Part shown: one piece after another, positions 32,601 through 47,600 of the stretch
How positions within the stretch are numbered: position 1 is the stretch's first letter
Layout: each line of letters opens with the position of its first letter
Assembly: GCA_007922305.1 (NCBI GenBank)
Contig: ML677335.1
Coordinates: 16,798,218-16,862,217 of the forward strand
DNA from: Dermatemys mawii
Taxonomy: Eukaryota > Chordata > Testudines > Dermatemydidae
Length of the DNA: 64,000 nt
Direction: 5' to 3'
The notes under the pieces: generated by a model
The model's database searches: none
What the model saw: the letters and a program-made list of their open reading frames with translations, nothing else
Told to the model about the DNA's origin: nothing
Translations under genes and position numbers: made by a program

Positions 32601-35600
32601 GAATTCTGCACAGTAATGTTTGTATGGGCTCAAGCAGGTATGGATACAGGATAAAATGTACTATATTACGCATGAGTGAACCTTTCCCCTAGATACACAC
32701 CAACAGCTGGGCTATCAGATTATTTAATTATGTAATTTTCTAAATACCTTCTGTTTGCTTAGTCGCATGCTTTTGCTTTGAAGTGTCAAAGAATACTAGA
32801 TGGATTTTTATATACAGGTAACAAGCAAATAAGTTATTGACTCAGTATCTAACATTACCGTTATACATTTAAAAACTATGTGTTAACAGTCACAGTGGGA
32901 AAAAAAATGAAATTATCTAAGTGTGCACACCAGCTCAGCACCACATTGCTGTTTACTGTCATATTAATATTTTTACTCCATTCTCTTAGGCGTGCATGAC
33001 TCATTGTAGGGCTTTCTATGTCAATGCTATGCTTTCACTTTATTAATGTGTCCTTTGTAACCTACTGTAGTGCAGAGTTGTCTCCTCTCACTCTTCTCCC
33101 GAAGAATGTATGGTTGATGATGAAATTCTTTAGGAATGGATTTCCCTCTGCTCAGCAGGGTCAATAAGCAGTTTAACTATTCTCAACATGCAGTTTAGTT
33201 TAGCTATGGATAATCCCATTTTTGATAGTTTAAAGAGTATAATGCTCTTACAGAGAATTCAGTGACTTCCTTATTTCTTGTATAATAAATCACTCCTATC
33301 CAAAATATTGTAGCAGTACTTATTATCAGCAAATAGATTTGTCAGCATTTGCACTGTAAATCAATTTTTGATAACTCAGTCACTCAGTTTAAGTTCTGGA
33401 GAACCTGTGTGTCACAGGTTATCAGACAAAAAGCTGATTTAAATTAATCCATTCATATTTAGTTTAGAACACAGATGTCAAAATATTAAAATTAAAAGCT
33501 GTGTCTACACTTGTATTTTTCTTCATAATTCCCATTAGTGGTTGCATCAGTGGGAACATTACTATAAATTGGCTGCAGTCTTTGTAACCACTAAGTTGTT
33601 TAAACCTGCATGTGCAGAAGACACAGTAGATAAAATGCCAGCTCTCTGCCTTAGTGCTCCTAATCCTGGTATCATTGGATGTAGTGTTGTTATAAGAATT
33701 TGAAGAAACATGCGGACATAGTTTTCCCAACTTAATAGTACCTCATTTTTAGATTATTATTTTTTGTCAACAATACCAGTAAAAAAAAAAGTTAATTGCT
33801 AAATCTTTTATTCAGAATGCACAAATGCTGTTTGATTCTTTGCCCTTTTCCACTGAATGTTGTTATTACTTATTAGTGTCAAAGTTGATGAATTTTAGTG
33901 GGAGTTTTCAGACTCTGGAATTTAGTGTAATCCCTATTATAGTTTATTATACAGTCATTGTACTTCTATCTCTCCACCAGACAACCAGTGCTGGACTGCA
34001 AAGGAGACAATAGAGCTGTTCTTCTACACTATTGGAATATTTGTGGCTATGGTGTTAAAAGTGTGATGTATATTTTTTTTAAGTTTTTACTCTGCCCCAG
34101 TATTGCAGAAACAAACATTTTTGTTCATTTTCTTCTACAGGTGTTAGCCTGGCCCATAGCAGAGGGCAAAGCGAAGTGAGGTACATCTAGAGAAATAAAA
34201 CCAGTGACCTAATAAAAGAGACATAGACCCATTTAGGCTTTTTAAAAAGTGGATAGGCTACATAATTATTGCCCCCTGTATAAATTATATAAATCCTGTA
34301 ATGTGTTGATAACCATGTTGACTACAATATTTGTTCACCTCCAATAGTACAGTTTTTTTCATTCCACCTGTTAATGATTATGTGTGTTCCCAGAAACTGA
34401 CATGATGTTGAGACACCTCATCAGATGCACAACACTAGTCATGCATGAAAATCTCGTTACTAGTGTCTTTATTAACTATTGGATTCAAAGTTCTTGTGGA
34501 CCTGATAAGTGAGTGGCATGATTTGCCCTTGCTTCTGTATTTAAGTACCCTTATGTTGACATTATAACAGCTTTGAAAGAACTATTTCGGTATATAGGAA
34601 ATGGGCCTTTTAAAGAAACAAAACACTATCTTGCTGCAACCGTTTACAACATGTGGGAATGGAGAGGGACCACCTGCATCCTAATGATCCCAGAATGTGA
34701 GTGTTTAGAGGGGTCTCCCCTGCACAGTTCTGGATCCAAGGCAGTGCTGGGGAAAGAATTGCCCCAGCTGAGCCCATTTTACCTCTTTTTCTTCCTCCAG
34801 TGCAGCAATCCCTTCTTTGGCTGTTTACACGTATATATTTTAGTTTCCATGTTAGTCTAGAGTGGCCTATAACATTCATACCACAAAGGATAAGGGGTGA
34901 ATCTAACCTTTAAAAAAGTTGTATCATCAGTTTTGTGCAGTAAGTAGAACTCATTTAATTTACACAAAATGTCACTGTAAGTGAGTAGCTCTACTGGATG
35001 GAATACATTTGCCCATAGACCCCAGTCAATATTACACAGGTTGACCATGCTGCTGTTACCCAAGTGCTTTAATATGCTGTTCATGTGTTGGCTATATCAC
35101 TGGAGAAGTGTGAATTTGTTGTCTTAGGGTATGTAATTCAAGTTGTCTTTGAGTAGTTGCAGACATGTATTTCACACAGGTGTGTGCGCACCCAATACAC
35201 CGAAGTTGGAGAATTTTGCCTAGCAGTAGCCATAGGGCTGGTGTTTGTGCCCTTACCCTTAAAGCCCTTACTATGGCTATATAAGGATGGCACCGCCCTG
35301 ACCCTCCCTCAGTTCCTTTTCACTGCCTAGGGCTAGAGTCAGAGTGCTTCATGTGGTGTTTCTTCACACTAATTTTCTTATCACGGCCTTCTGAGATTTT
35401 GCTGTAAATAGTTGTAGTTAGTTAGCTAGTATATCTTAGTTAGAATAGTTAGTTAAAGTAGCTATGTTTTTTTCTGGGGAAATGTCTTCACCAGGATTTA
35501 AATATTGTCTGTTGTTCATGGTGACTATTCCCTGGAGTGATCTCTACATGCTATTTTTACTCTTGTGCTTGGGAGGGCAGCACATTAAGGAGAGGTGCAC

Positions 35601-38600
35601 CTTTTATAAATCTTTTAAGAAAAGAATTTAGGTGTCAAGAGACTTGAGACTCAAGCAGCACCTGATGGAACAGGCCACGATTGCTGCGTTGGCACTGGTA
35701 TCTGCTCCTCAGACATCTTTGGAGCCACAGTGAGCCAATGTTCCTCGCCCAGACTCTGAGGTCTTCCTCCGGAGGAAGAGGAATTGTTCCCCTTCCTATT
35801 TCCACCGAGAAAAGGACCCATAATACAGACTGTATGTAGCCACTCCAGATCTCAAGAAGGGGGGTCCTCCTCTGCCATAATTAGTGCTGATCACCACTGT
35901 GCCATGCAAATGCTTGTTCTTACTTTCAGGTGCCATTATAAATAAGAAGCAGGCAGCATTATATCCTATAAATGTAAACAAACTTGTTTGACTTAGCGAT
36001 TGGCTGAACAAGAAGTAGGACTGAGTGGACTGGTAGGGTCTAAAGTTTCAGATCGTTTTGATTTTGAGTGCAGTTATGTAACAAAAAAATTCTACATTTG
36101 TAAGTTTCACTTTCATGATAAAGAGATTGCACTTCAGTACTTTAATGATGTGAATTGAAAAATACTATTTATCATTTTACAGTGCAAATATTTATAATAG
36201 AAATAATATAAAGTGAGCACTGTACACTTTGTATTCTGTGTTGTAACTGAAATCTATATATTTGAAAATGCAGAAAAACATTCAAACATATTTGATACAT
36301 TTCAATTGGTATTCTGTTGGTTAACAGTGCAATTAATTGTGATTAATTTTTTGAGTTAATCATGTGAGTTAATTGCAATTAATCAACAGCTCTACTCTAA
36401 ACCCAACCCAAAAAGCAAGTTAATTGGGGCTCTACTAGACTGTAAATTCAAGGGCCTTTCTCCCATGTGAACAATTCCAGGCAGTTCAGCACCTGTGTCT
36501 GGACCTCCAATCGCATGATTCCACAACAGCCTGTGAAGGCATACTGTTACTAGGCCATATGACTGTATGCATTTACATAGTATAGTGTGTGAGGCTGCAT
36601 CTTCATACACATCAGCAATGTTTGAGGTAGTCTATCATCCAAGTTGCCTATCACTGGACAGTTTTACATGAGTGCCCCCAGAAATACTGAACTCTGTGCA
36701 ATGGTGGATAGAGCAGTGTAAGGAATGTTGGGTGAGTGTCTGTCTGTCCTCCACCAATAAGAACATTAGTTTCTGATGCCTACTCAATAGGTTGGGGAGA
36801 GCATCAATGTTAATTAATGATTCAGGGCTGGTGGGCGGATCAGGATGCAACTGGTCATGTCAATGTCCTGGAACTTCAGGCAATATACAGCACCTTCCAG
36901 GACTATATTTAAGGAGCAGCACAAGATAGTACTACAGCAATGTGTTATGTGAACAACAGGGAAGAGCTGAGTACAGCCAGCTTGGTCATAAAGCAATGAA
37001 AATTTGGTACTTTTGCATAGTGTTGAGGTCCATTTTCTGAGAATGGGGTGGCATCCCTTCTTCGGTCGACTTATTTGTGACAAAGGGTCATCAATTCTGT
37101 TCCTGAGCAGAGTCATCCTGGAGTCCCTTTCCGACATGTTTTATCTGAATTGGGAAGAGAGCCTGATGCACACCTTCCCTCATATTTCTCCCTACGCTCC
37201 AGGAGGAGCGGCAATGCTCAGAAGTGGTTAGGGAAATTCTGCTTAGTTGTTGAAAATCGGCTACAAGATCTTCTATTTGTCTATGTGAAAATGATTTTTG
37301 ATTTGGGCAACATCCGAGCAAATTCAGCCGACGTCAGCTTGGATTCGGGACATTTTGGACTATTCATTGCATTTGAAATCTTTGGTCCTTGCTCTTGGGT
37401 CCATGAACATTCATTTGGCTGTGATCTCAGCTTTACATCATTCCATCCAACGAAAGAAAGTCTGTATTCTAAAACTCCCTATAATGATTTTCAAAGGTAT
37501 TATTTGACTTTCTCCTCCAATGAAGGAAATGGTCATCTTTTGAGACCTTAATGTGGTGCTGGCAGTGCTGATGGGTCTGCTGTTTGACCCAATAGCAACA
37601 TGCTTATAGGCTCTCTGCTGGGAGAGGAGAGCCATTCTTGTGGCTATAACATCTGGAAGAAGAGTCAGTGAGTTATTAGCCTTAATGGCAAATCCTCCTT
37701 ATGCTCAATTCTTCAAGGACAAGGTTACTTTAAAACCACATCCAAAATTTTTGTTCCACGTGGAGTCTGTCTCACTTTAATCAGATTATTTTCTTATCTA
37801 TTTTCCCCCAAACCTACATTCAAGTACAGAGAAGCAATGTCAACATACGTTAGAAGTCAGGTAGTGTTTAACACTCTATTTAGAAAGGATTAAACCATTT
37901 CATACATCATGCCAACTCTTTGTATCCTATGCTGAAAGGATGAAAGGACAACTGATCTCCATGGAGACCATTTCTAAGTCAATAAATGCCTGTATTACTT
38001 CCTTTTCTGGAATTGTTCTGATGATGCTCCCTAAATAATTACGGGCTCATTTGATGAGAGTTCAAGCAACTGATGTTGCCTTCTTAGTAATGTCTCAGTA
38101 CTGGATATTTGCATAACAGCAACACGGTGTTCTGTGCATGCTTTTGCTAGACTTTACACTGTCATTATGCAATCAAGATCTGATGCAAACTGGAGGAAAA
38201 CAGTTCTGCAGTCATTGTTTAAATAAGCTCTAAGCCACATTTTCTGGTGAAACTGCTTGTGAGTTAGTTGAGTGGAATAGAGAAGGGAGGTAATTATTTA
38301 AAAACAAGAAAACTTCCTTGAAACTTGATTTGATTCAAGGAACAACATGACTTAAATTCAGTGGTAGAAATTGTATTCTGGCCATGTCTGGGTCTTTGCC
38401 TTCCATGGTGTGGGTGAGTGGGGGCTGTTTTCATCTTAACAAGAAAGTTAAGTAACAGAGAGCCTCCAAGAAAAGACACAAGTAGTGGCAGGAGAACTTG
38501 GCACCAAGGACAGTCAGGTTCAGAAGTGAAAATTAAGGGGAAAATCATGTCCTTGCCTGCCACTGCTATATGGGAGAGGCAGGATGGTTCATTCCCAGCA

Positions 38601-41600
38601 GCAGGTGAACTATAGTTGACTCATAGTTAGGGTCCTAGCCAAATTCACGGCCCATTTTGATAAATTTCACGGTCATAGGATTTTAAAAATTTAAATTTGA
38701 AATGTCGCAGTGTTGTAATTGTAGGGATCCTGAACCCCCCAAAAGTGTGTTTTTGTGGGGAGGTCACTAGGTTATTGTAGGTGCAGGTTGTGGTACTGCT
38801 ACCCTTACTTCTGAACCGCTGCTTGCGGCGACGCTGCCTTCAGAGTTGGGCAGCTGAAGAGCAGTGGCTGCTGGCCAGGATCCCAGCTCTGAAGGAAGAG
38901 GTGCCATCAGCAGCAGCGCAAAAGTAAGGGTGGCATGGTATGGTATTGCTACCCTTAATTTTACACTGCTTCAGGCAGGGCGCTGCCTTCAGAGCTGGGT
39001 GCCTGGCCAATAGCCGCCATTCTCTGGCAACCCAGCTCTGAAGGCAGCACAGAAGTATGAGTAGCAATGCCACAACCCCCCTAAAATAACCTTGTGACCT
39101 CTCCCCCTGCAACTCACTTTGGGGTCAGGACCTCCAATTTGAGAAACGCTGGTCTCCCCCCTCCCCCCCCCCCGTGAAATCCCCATAGGATTGGGTAAAA
39201 GCACACAAAAGACCAGATTTTATAGGGGGAGATCCAGTTTCACGCTCCATGACACGTTTTTCATGGCGTGGATTTAGTAGGGCCCCACTTACAGGTGGGA
39301 GTACATGCTCATCCAGAAATAGGCTGCTCTGCCAAATGAACTGTCTGCTTTATGTAACGTTTAATGTTTTTCCTAGTGTTACTAAAGCACTATCTTTGTT
39401 ATCCTTGCCCGTAGTGCATGCTGGAGGTGAAGGGAAGATGTGCTGCAGTCTGAATGGTATTTTCAATGCATACAGATCATGAGAAACAAACAGAAACAGA
39501 ATCTATGTCCAGAAACTGGGGTTTGGTTTGAGGGATGGTCTCATGAGCTTTTAAGCACCATAATAAAGTATCATTAATTCTTTTACTTTCTGATGATGTC
39601 TTGGATCTTGGAGTTAAAACTACAATGCTGGTGTTTTCTTCCTTCCTTTTGTCGAGAAGAATATGTGCTATGACACTGTGGTTACTTAGCAAATTTAGAG
39701 CAGCTGGCCAGTCTAGGCATCTTAGCTTCAGCATTTTTATCAGTGTCAAAGATGGGAAGGCAGACCCCATTTCTGGCAAGCTTGTTTCCCAAATAAAGCT
39801 GAGTAGGACAATGAGGAGAGGAAAGGGAATATAGCTGTCATGTACTACCAGTGTGACTCAAAACGTCACTCTCCTGTTCCTTTTTCATCCCCCCCCCGCC
39901 CATTTTAATTAGCAATGCTAAGATTCAAAATAGATGAAATTCAATAAGAATCCTGTTTGAAGATGTGCCAAGATAGATATTTTAATATATTCGTAACATC
40001 TGATTTATACTGTCTGAATAAAACTGTTTGCAGAAGTGCCTAGAGGCTTGTTTTTCAGTTTCTCTGAAATTGTGTTTTAACCTAACGTTTCGTGAATGAG
40101 CTCTGATCATGTCCAATAACTGCAATTGGTAGGTACAAGTGTCCAGCAGTCCTTAGGATCAGACTCTGATCTTGTAAACTTTGCTGTGTTGAATTTCAGT
40201 TCTGTAGATTCTCTAAGTAATATGATAAACTAAGATGTTTACAGCACCACTCTCTCTTCTTTTTCCTTTCCTAGCATTCCCATGGTTCGGAATGGATATT
40301 GGTGGAACGTTGGTTAAACTGGTCTATTTTGAACCAAAAGACATTACAGCAGAAGAGGAACAGGAGGAGGTAGAAAGCCTGAAAAGCATTAGGAAATACT
40401 TGACTTCCAATACAGCCTATGGTAAAACTGGCATTCGCGATGTCCATCTTGAACTGAAAAACTTGACCATGTGTGGACGCAAAGGGAATTTGCACTTCAT
40501 CCGCTTTCCCACCTGTGCCATGCATAGGTTCATACAGATGGGTAGTGAAAAGAACTTCTCCAGCCTGCACACTACACTTTGTGCCACAGGAGGTGGGGCT
40601 TACAAGTTTGAAGAGGACTTCAGAACGGTATGTGGGAAATGCATATAATCACACGAAGGAGCATCTATTCGTGAGTCCTTCTCCAAAACCAAATATGAGA
40701 GAACCTTTCTATTAATTAAAGTTTTCAATAAAATTACCTCTGTGTCACTCCTTGACAGTCACTTTTGTAACTTAAAGAATTGCTATTTGGGAAGAAGGAT
40801 TTAGAACAATACTTCCTTAGGGTGAGAAACTGGGTGGATTGATTTTAAATAAGCAAGCAGACCTTGATTTAAATAATCAATTATAATCCTTTTTCATTTG
40901 TACTTTTTAGTTGGTTTTTTTTTTAGTTGTTAAAGAGACGCTGGTTCTCTTTGGTTGGTAATCATTAAAACATGCCAGCAATTTGCAACTATGTATAACC
41001 TTTAACACTGAATTTGGTATTTTTCTTGCTAACCAATGGGATTTATTTAAGCAAATGCATATCTTATTTACTGGATGATGATTAATTTTCTCACTTGTGA
41101 TTTGTGTCAAGGTCTGTTTGGGTAGAAATTTTAATTCAATTAAAAATGCACCTGAAAGCACTTTAATATTATTACTTAGTGAGTTAAATAAAACTACTTA
41201 GATCTGCTGGATACAAAAGAAAAAATAATTTTTTCAAAACATATTTTTTGCATTTAAAACCAAGTGACTTATTACACAAAGAAATATGTCTTGTTAATGA
41301 ATTGAACTATAGCAGCGGTGTCCAATACGTTTGCTACTAGCCACATGTGGCTAATAGGCTATTGAATTGTGGCTAGTGCATGTGGCTTTTTTATAATGTG
41401 GCTAATAAGAAAAATTCAAAACCACAAATGTGGCTAGCAGTGTGGCTAGCGTCAAATTTCTGTTGGACACTGCTAAACTATAGTAATTGATTTGAAGTAG
41501 CTGAATACACTTAAATGAATAAAGTTATTCTCTCTGTATCTGAAAAAGGCTTCCAAAACCTGTGTTAACACTGCAACAAACACTAGTTCCAGGTTGTTAG

Positions 41601-44600
41601 CCAGTGCAAACATGTACTGCTTAATATTTTTTTAATTGTAATTTAAATTTATTTTAATAGATTATAGTAAGTTTAGGCCTTTAACATGTTATCATTTCAA
41701 ATTAAATTTTAAATGAGTTTATTTTTTAAAAGAAAAACGTTTACATTTAAAAAATCCATTTTAAATTTTAAAAAATCTGTTTTTTATAAAAAAATCATTG
41801 ATTTTTGTCCAATCTGATGAGAAAAGAGGGAGGAGGTATTTCTGTCCTGCTCTACCCTTTTGCAATCTCTTGATGATGAATCCATTTGTTTTGATCTCCA
41901 GTGAACTGTACTGTTAGTCCGATCATGGTTATCACATACAGCTCTTGAGTAATATGTTTCAAATTTCTAAAACTTACAGGTTCTCATCCTGTGTTCTGGG
42001 CACCTATCTCATACACTAAAATTACTAAATAAGCAGAGGATTTTCCATAAATATGTTCATCTTGGTCCACTCTCTTCTTATCGGCCTTACACAAAAGAAA
42101 AAAAAAGATGGCCTTTGCAGCCTGCAGGGAAGGCTAAAAAATCTAGGCTCAGACATCTTAAGTGAGTGGGGAAAGTGAGTTTCAAAACGGAAGACCCGTC
42201 CTAGAGAAGGCCGTGCCAGCAGCTCTCTGTCATTTGCATTGAGGGAGCTCCAGTGCCCCTGCTGAACTCAGCTGTAACAGTCTGTCACAGGGGGAGGGCA
42301 ATTAGATCCTAAACCAGTGAGAGCTTGATAAGTTAAAATCAACCCCTTGAATTCCATGGTATCTCCCAGAACACAGGTCTGAAGTGCTGCCAGTGTGCAA
42401 CATCACTTAATGCAGAATGCTGCAGTCTGCTTATTCGGCTTCTGAATCATCCTGAGTTGTAGCCACCTGTACAGTACATCTTGTCAATCTACGTTGAGCT
42501 TGAATAATAGTGGCATGGTCTACATCAGAGAGAGAACATTGCACAGTGACTTATTTTGTCATGGACTACCGTTTAAGAATCTGTGACCTGAAGCACTGAA
42601 ATGTCATTCTCTTGAGTTTTTTGCACACCTGATACTTTTACATGCTCACTGTAATGAATTATAATGTGTAGCCTAACTATGGGGATGTATATAGCAAAAA
42701 TTTAGATACATCCTTTCATAGAAACAGTGTTTAATCTGATTGCGTACACATAAATCTGTGGAGCTATGTATATTGGTAAAATGCTTCGTTTAACCTCTGT
42801 AGCCTACTTTTGTATTTTTTCCCCTTGTAACATTCATTTTTGTATTTCATAACAGTATTTCTAAATATCCATGAACTGTACAACCTACTGTCACTCAGGA
42901 TAGCTCTAGCGGGAAAGTGTCTGCCATATTATTGCAAAATACCGTGTTCAAATCCCAAGCAGTAGTGTAACTTTTAATATTGCTGCTGCTTTCTTTTATT
43001 CCCCAAAGAATCACTACTTATTGCCTGTTTGAGAATCAGGTTCCAGATCTCTCTTCTGGCTTTAAATATTGTCCACAGATTTGATTTCAAGTACCCTTAT
43101 TCCATCCTATTCTCTCCATTTCCCAAATATTAACTTTTCAGTTCCCCATTTCATATCTCTCCACAGTGATTGGTCCTGCTGTTCAGCCTAATCCTCCATC
43201 AGTTGGAAAAATGGTTGCCACATTCATAAAACAAAACAGGAAGCTGGTGAAGATTTCTTAGGAAGGGTCAATATGTTCTTAATTTCAGGTATAGGTAAAG
43301 TGGTGAGTGGATACATATTACTTTTATACAGATAAACATTATAAACCCCATCCAATCCAGGTGTAGATGTGTAATTCAAACAATAACTGGCTAAATATTA
43401 CACAGAAAATAAAACGATTCCCTTACCTCAACATCTTCAAAATGTTAGGGGCTAAAACATCATTTTAATATCAAACTTTATTTTTGCCAAAGTTTATGGG
43501 ACCACCAGAGAAATGGTATAGTATAGCTTCTAGAAACACTTTTCTTGCATTATTGGTCCTTGCCATTGTGGGTCGAAGCACTCCCCATAGGCTTCCACAG
43601 ATCAAAAGGGACAAAGGACTGTTGCATGTGATCAGCAAACGTCATCCAGAATCTCTGTTTGCAAAACTGGGTGGCACTCACCTGGCAGAAACTACACACT
43701 TGCACCTTCTTCCTCAGACGCTTGATTCAGAGGACCAGAAATACTAGAGCTACACTGAAGAAGGTTGCCTGACTTAAAGCAGTCCACTACCATCACCAAA
43801 TAGCTCACCATTTGGCACTGTTCCAATTCTGAGTTGCAATGGCAGATTCTTAGAGGTGCTAAGTGCCTGCAATTCCAAATAAAGTCTGCAGGAACTGTGA
43901 GTTCTCATCACTCTGAAAATGAAACCTTTAGTCTCAGAAAGAGGGAGGCAGGTAAAAATCCCTTATGCCACAGTCAGCTGGATTTGCTGTCTAGGCTCCC
44001 TCTCCGATGTAGGCTGTTTGTAAATCCTGGTGACTTAGGACAGTGCAGGAGAAAGGAGTGCCTGGGGATCATCCTGTGGTCCTGGGCAAAAATTATTGAT
44101 AATCCACCAGGCCATTGCTGCTGTGCTTCTGGTATTTGAGCATTCTTCCTTGGAGTTCTAGGATCCAGCTGGATCCATTCATCTCTTAAGTGAAACCATA
44201 GAAATAGACTTATCAGCCAGAGGGCAATATATAATGCTCAGTGAGGAACATGAACAAGAATGAGTCAGTAATATGGCAGAATTTTCAGCTTGGCCTTTTT
44301 CCCTCTTTCCTGAATGATTTTACTGGTTGCCTTTATCTGCAGGCAGCACTGCTGTTCCTGGGAGCTAGCTGTGCTGGCAGTTTCCCTTTACATAATTTGT
44401 CACTCAGTTCTAACCATTTTTCATTGGTCTGTGTTAAGCCAACTTCTTCCTGAGTAATAGGTCACAGAGTACCTGGACTTTGTGAGTAGACCAGGCCTAG
44501 CTCCCTGTTGTCAGTGTTTATTGGGTCCAACTGAACCAATTAGTGGGGGGAAAGCTGTACCTGGAATGATAAAGGCCTGTAAGAGGGCAGAATGAGAAGG

Positions 44601-47600
44601 AGTGATTGTGGCAGACTGTGTCTGGGGAAAGGAACCACAGAGGAGTACATCAAACCTCTGTGGTAGCTTCCTGGAACCAGGGGCCAGCTGCCAATGGAAG
44701 TCGCCCTGGGGGCCAGTGTTCTAGAAAGGAAACAAAATTGGCTGAGAGCAAAGTTGGCTATGATATGGGAGCTGGCTTGGACTAGGGTGCTGCAAGTGGC
44801 AGGATTACCTGAGACCCCACTGGCAGAATAGGCCATGAAATCGTAGGACAAAGGATCCTGAGGAACTGGGGGACGGCGGTTTGTGTGAGAAGGGAAAGGG
44901 TGTTCTGTTACATGCTTATGTTTGGACAAATAAACTTACTTAAAGGAGACTGGGCGTGTCAGAGAGTCCTTGTTAAACTGTGGAGGAGCCCTGCCGTGTC
45001 ACCTATGGTGGAAAGCTGAGGTACTTTGGCCCTGGTAAAAGGGAAAAATTAGATGGATCTTTGGTGCCCAATGAAGAGGGGGAAATCAGAGGCAGAGTGC
45101 TGCAGTGTGATGTGTGGCTGCAAGGGGGTGCTTAGGTTGCAGGCTCCATATTTCAGGTTGTTTGTAACACAGCGCACAGTCAACCTGTGGAACTCGTGGC
45201 CTGAGGAGGTTGTGAAGGCTAGAACTGTAACAAAGTTTAAAAGACAAAAGGTTTAAATTCATGGAGGTTAAGTCCTTTAATGGCTGTTAGCCAGGATAGG
45301 TAAGGAATGGTGTCCTTTGCCTCTGTTTGTTAGAGAGGGGTGATGGATGGCAGGAGAGAGATGATTTGATCATTACCTGTTAGGTTCACTCGCTCTGGGG
45401 CACCTGGCATTGGCCACTGTCACTAGACAGGATACTGGGCTGGATGGACCTTTGGTCTGACCCATTTCAGCCATTCTTGTGTAAAGAGGACATGGGATGC
45501 TTTGCTTGCTCACCTGCAGTACAAATCCTTTGAAAATTCTTTACTGTCTTCTGGAATACCCTGTCTATCCAAAATGCTTGTTTCTTCCACAGTAAAATGC
45601 TTTGTAATATAACAAGAAATAATTCACTGTGTCACTTGGCTTATGTTACAGATGAGACACATCTCCAGTGTCTCATCTAAGTCTAGATGAGACACTTGAG
45701 ATGTGGGGTGAGAGGTGTGCCTCCAAATATTTGACATTTCTTTACAAATATGCCATGTTTATTTAGCTTGTGAATTAAAAATCTGTCATCAGAACCACTC
45801 CCATTGCAATTAGGGGCAAAATTCTAGGTGGAGACCTTGTTCTCTGTTCTATAGAGAATCAATCTAACAGTATATCACTGGAAGCTCTTTAGGCGCTTTA
45901 CCAAGGCGGGAGTGGAGAAGATAGTTTCTAACCTTTTAAAATTGATTTATAAACCCTTTCTCTTTTAAAACAACTTCAGGCGTTTTCAGGCAGATTCAAA
46001 GTGTCTGTTTCTAGGAGTATGTTGTCAGTCACTGCAAGGGAAAGCACTAGAATTAGACTGATTTCTGAGAAATGGTGGATCCTGTCATGTCCTGAAAGCT
46101 GAAATATTTCCAAATTAAATTTACACTCAAAGTGTAATTAAAACATGTCCATATAAATTATTTCTAATCATTTAAAGCTGGAATGATATTTTTGTGTGTT
46201 TATGACAATTGTGAAGAATTACAAATCAATACATTCAAGGGGTGCGAATTGTCTTGTATATGTCAATTTTAAAATGTACATTTATCTACTTTTTTAAATA
46301 ATATGAAACAGTGGAGGAAAAGTGCACATAAATGAGAATAGGGAAAGTTTGCTCAGTGATTATTTACTACATATTTGTTAATCCCAAAAGGCTATTCTTT
46401 GTTACTGATGGAATCTTGATATATACCTTCTGTACAGAGCTTGAAAAACCCACTTGCCCACACCCATTAGGAAGAGTCCTCAAAGAGTGCCATCAGCTAC
46501 TGGAGAGTCTGAGCTTTTGTTTTAAAAGCCTTGATGTTTGCAAAGATCACCTTCTTGAGGTGAACAAATTATTGATGGGTGCCATGCTGACTGCATAAAG
46601 CAGCTCCCTATGTCTCTGTTGCTGCCCATAGCTCTCCAAGATACAGAAGAATGGGGTGAGTTTCACCACTGCTATTCAGAATCCTTTGGGCAGCTGTGAT
46701 ACTGACAACATTCTTATTAGTTTTATTCTTCTGCTTGAGAAGGCTAGAAGCTGTCACCTTGGAGCAGAGGCGTCAACAGTGGAATCTTGGGAAAGGTAAA
46801 GTAGTGAAAACTTACTGTCACCCTCACCCTTTGGAGCCAGGAAGCTCTGGTGAGGAGAACAGACAATGTTCCTTTCTTCGTTCCAGCTTCCAAAGGAGGT
46901 TGGTGGATCTTAAAAGTATCTGCAGGCTGATAATAAAAGATGGAGCCTCCTAAGCAGAGAGGATTTAAAAAGTTTAGTAACAGTATAGCACCCTGGTATG
47001 TATCCTAGCCACCTCCCGTATCTCAACTGCTTGTAGTGGGAGTGCCCTTGAATAGTGGAACCCCATGCATCATGCATGTCAGTCTGTTGCTAGTGTGGCT
47101 TCTTGTATGGCTTGTAAGCATATGGACGGATTTCCAAATTCTGAAGGGGGGTGAATGGAATGAGGTAAACTAGAAGTGAAGTAGGTTCAGAGAGATTTTT
47201 GTGGGGAGAGGCAGAATATTAAGGGAGGAATTGGAGAACACAATTATAGTGGAGGAAGAGGGGGAGAGATGGAAAAGGCATACTGTAATTTACTATATAA
47301 AAGAAAATGGAAAAATTAGAATGAAGCCTGGAAGAGAGAGAAGGTATAATAAAAGCTGGAGCTGGAGCAAGTGGGGTGATTGCAATTGATACAATTAGTT
47401 TAAAAATGCACTTGCAAAATATAAAATATTAGAAATAAGTTTACATATTTCCAAGAATAGTTCAAAAAGGAACAACTGTAAGTAACTTCAAGCTATATTT
47501 AGATGGGATTCTGAGATTCAGATTTTATATAAAACGCCCAAAAATTTAGTAACAGTTTGAATTGGTTTTGAAAACACAAATACAACTGAATTTGTATATG

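Larger units (their letters stand above)
26645..40274 (+). other. PANK1 intron 1
   Basis: 13.6 kb, AT-rich. It holds exon 1-beta, a reversed Harbinger-like MITE fragment (31513-31584), a decayed DIRS-like retroelement (35100-38230) with another repeat inside it, and a DNA transposon (38632-39290). From 27500 to 31490 and from 31600 to 35090 I see no recognisable repeat or gene. These long clean stretches contrast with the rest of the window. Confidence 0.65.

Noticed and set aside
43484..43747. 87-codon plus-strand frame in PANK1 intron 2
   Set aside because: No splice context, domain or similarity; consistent with chance in a long intron.
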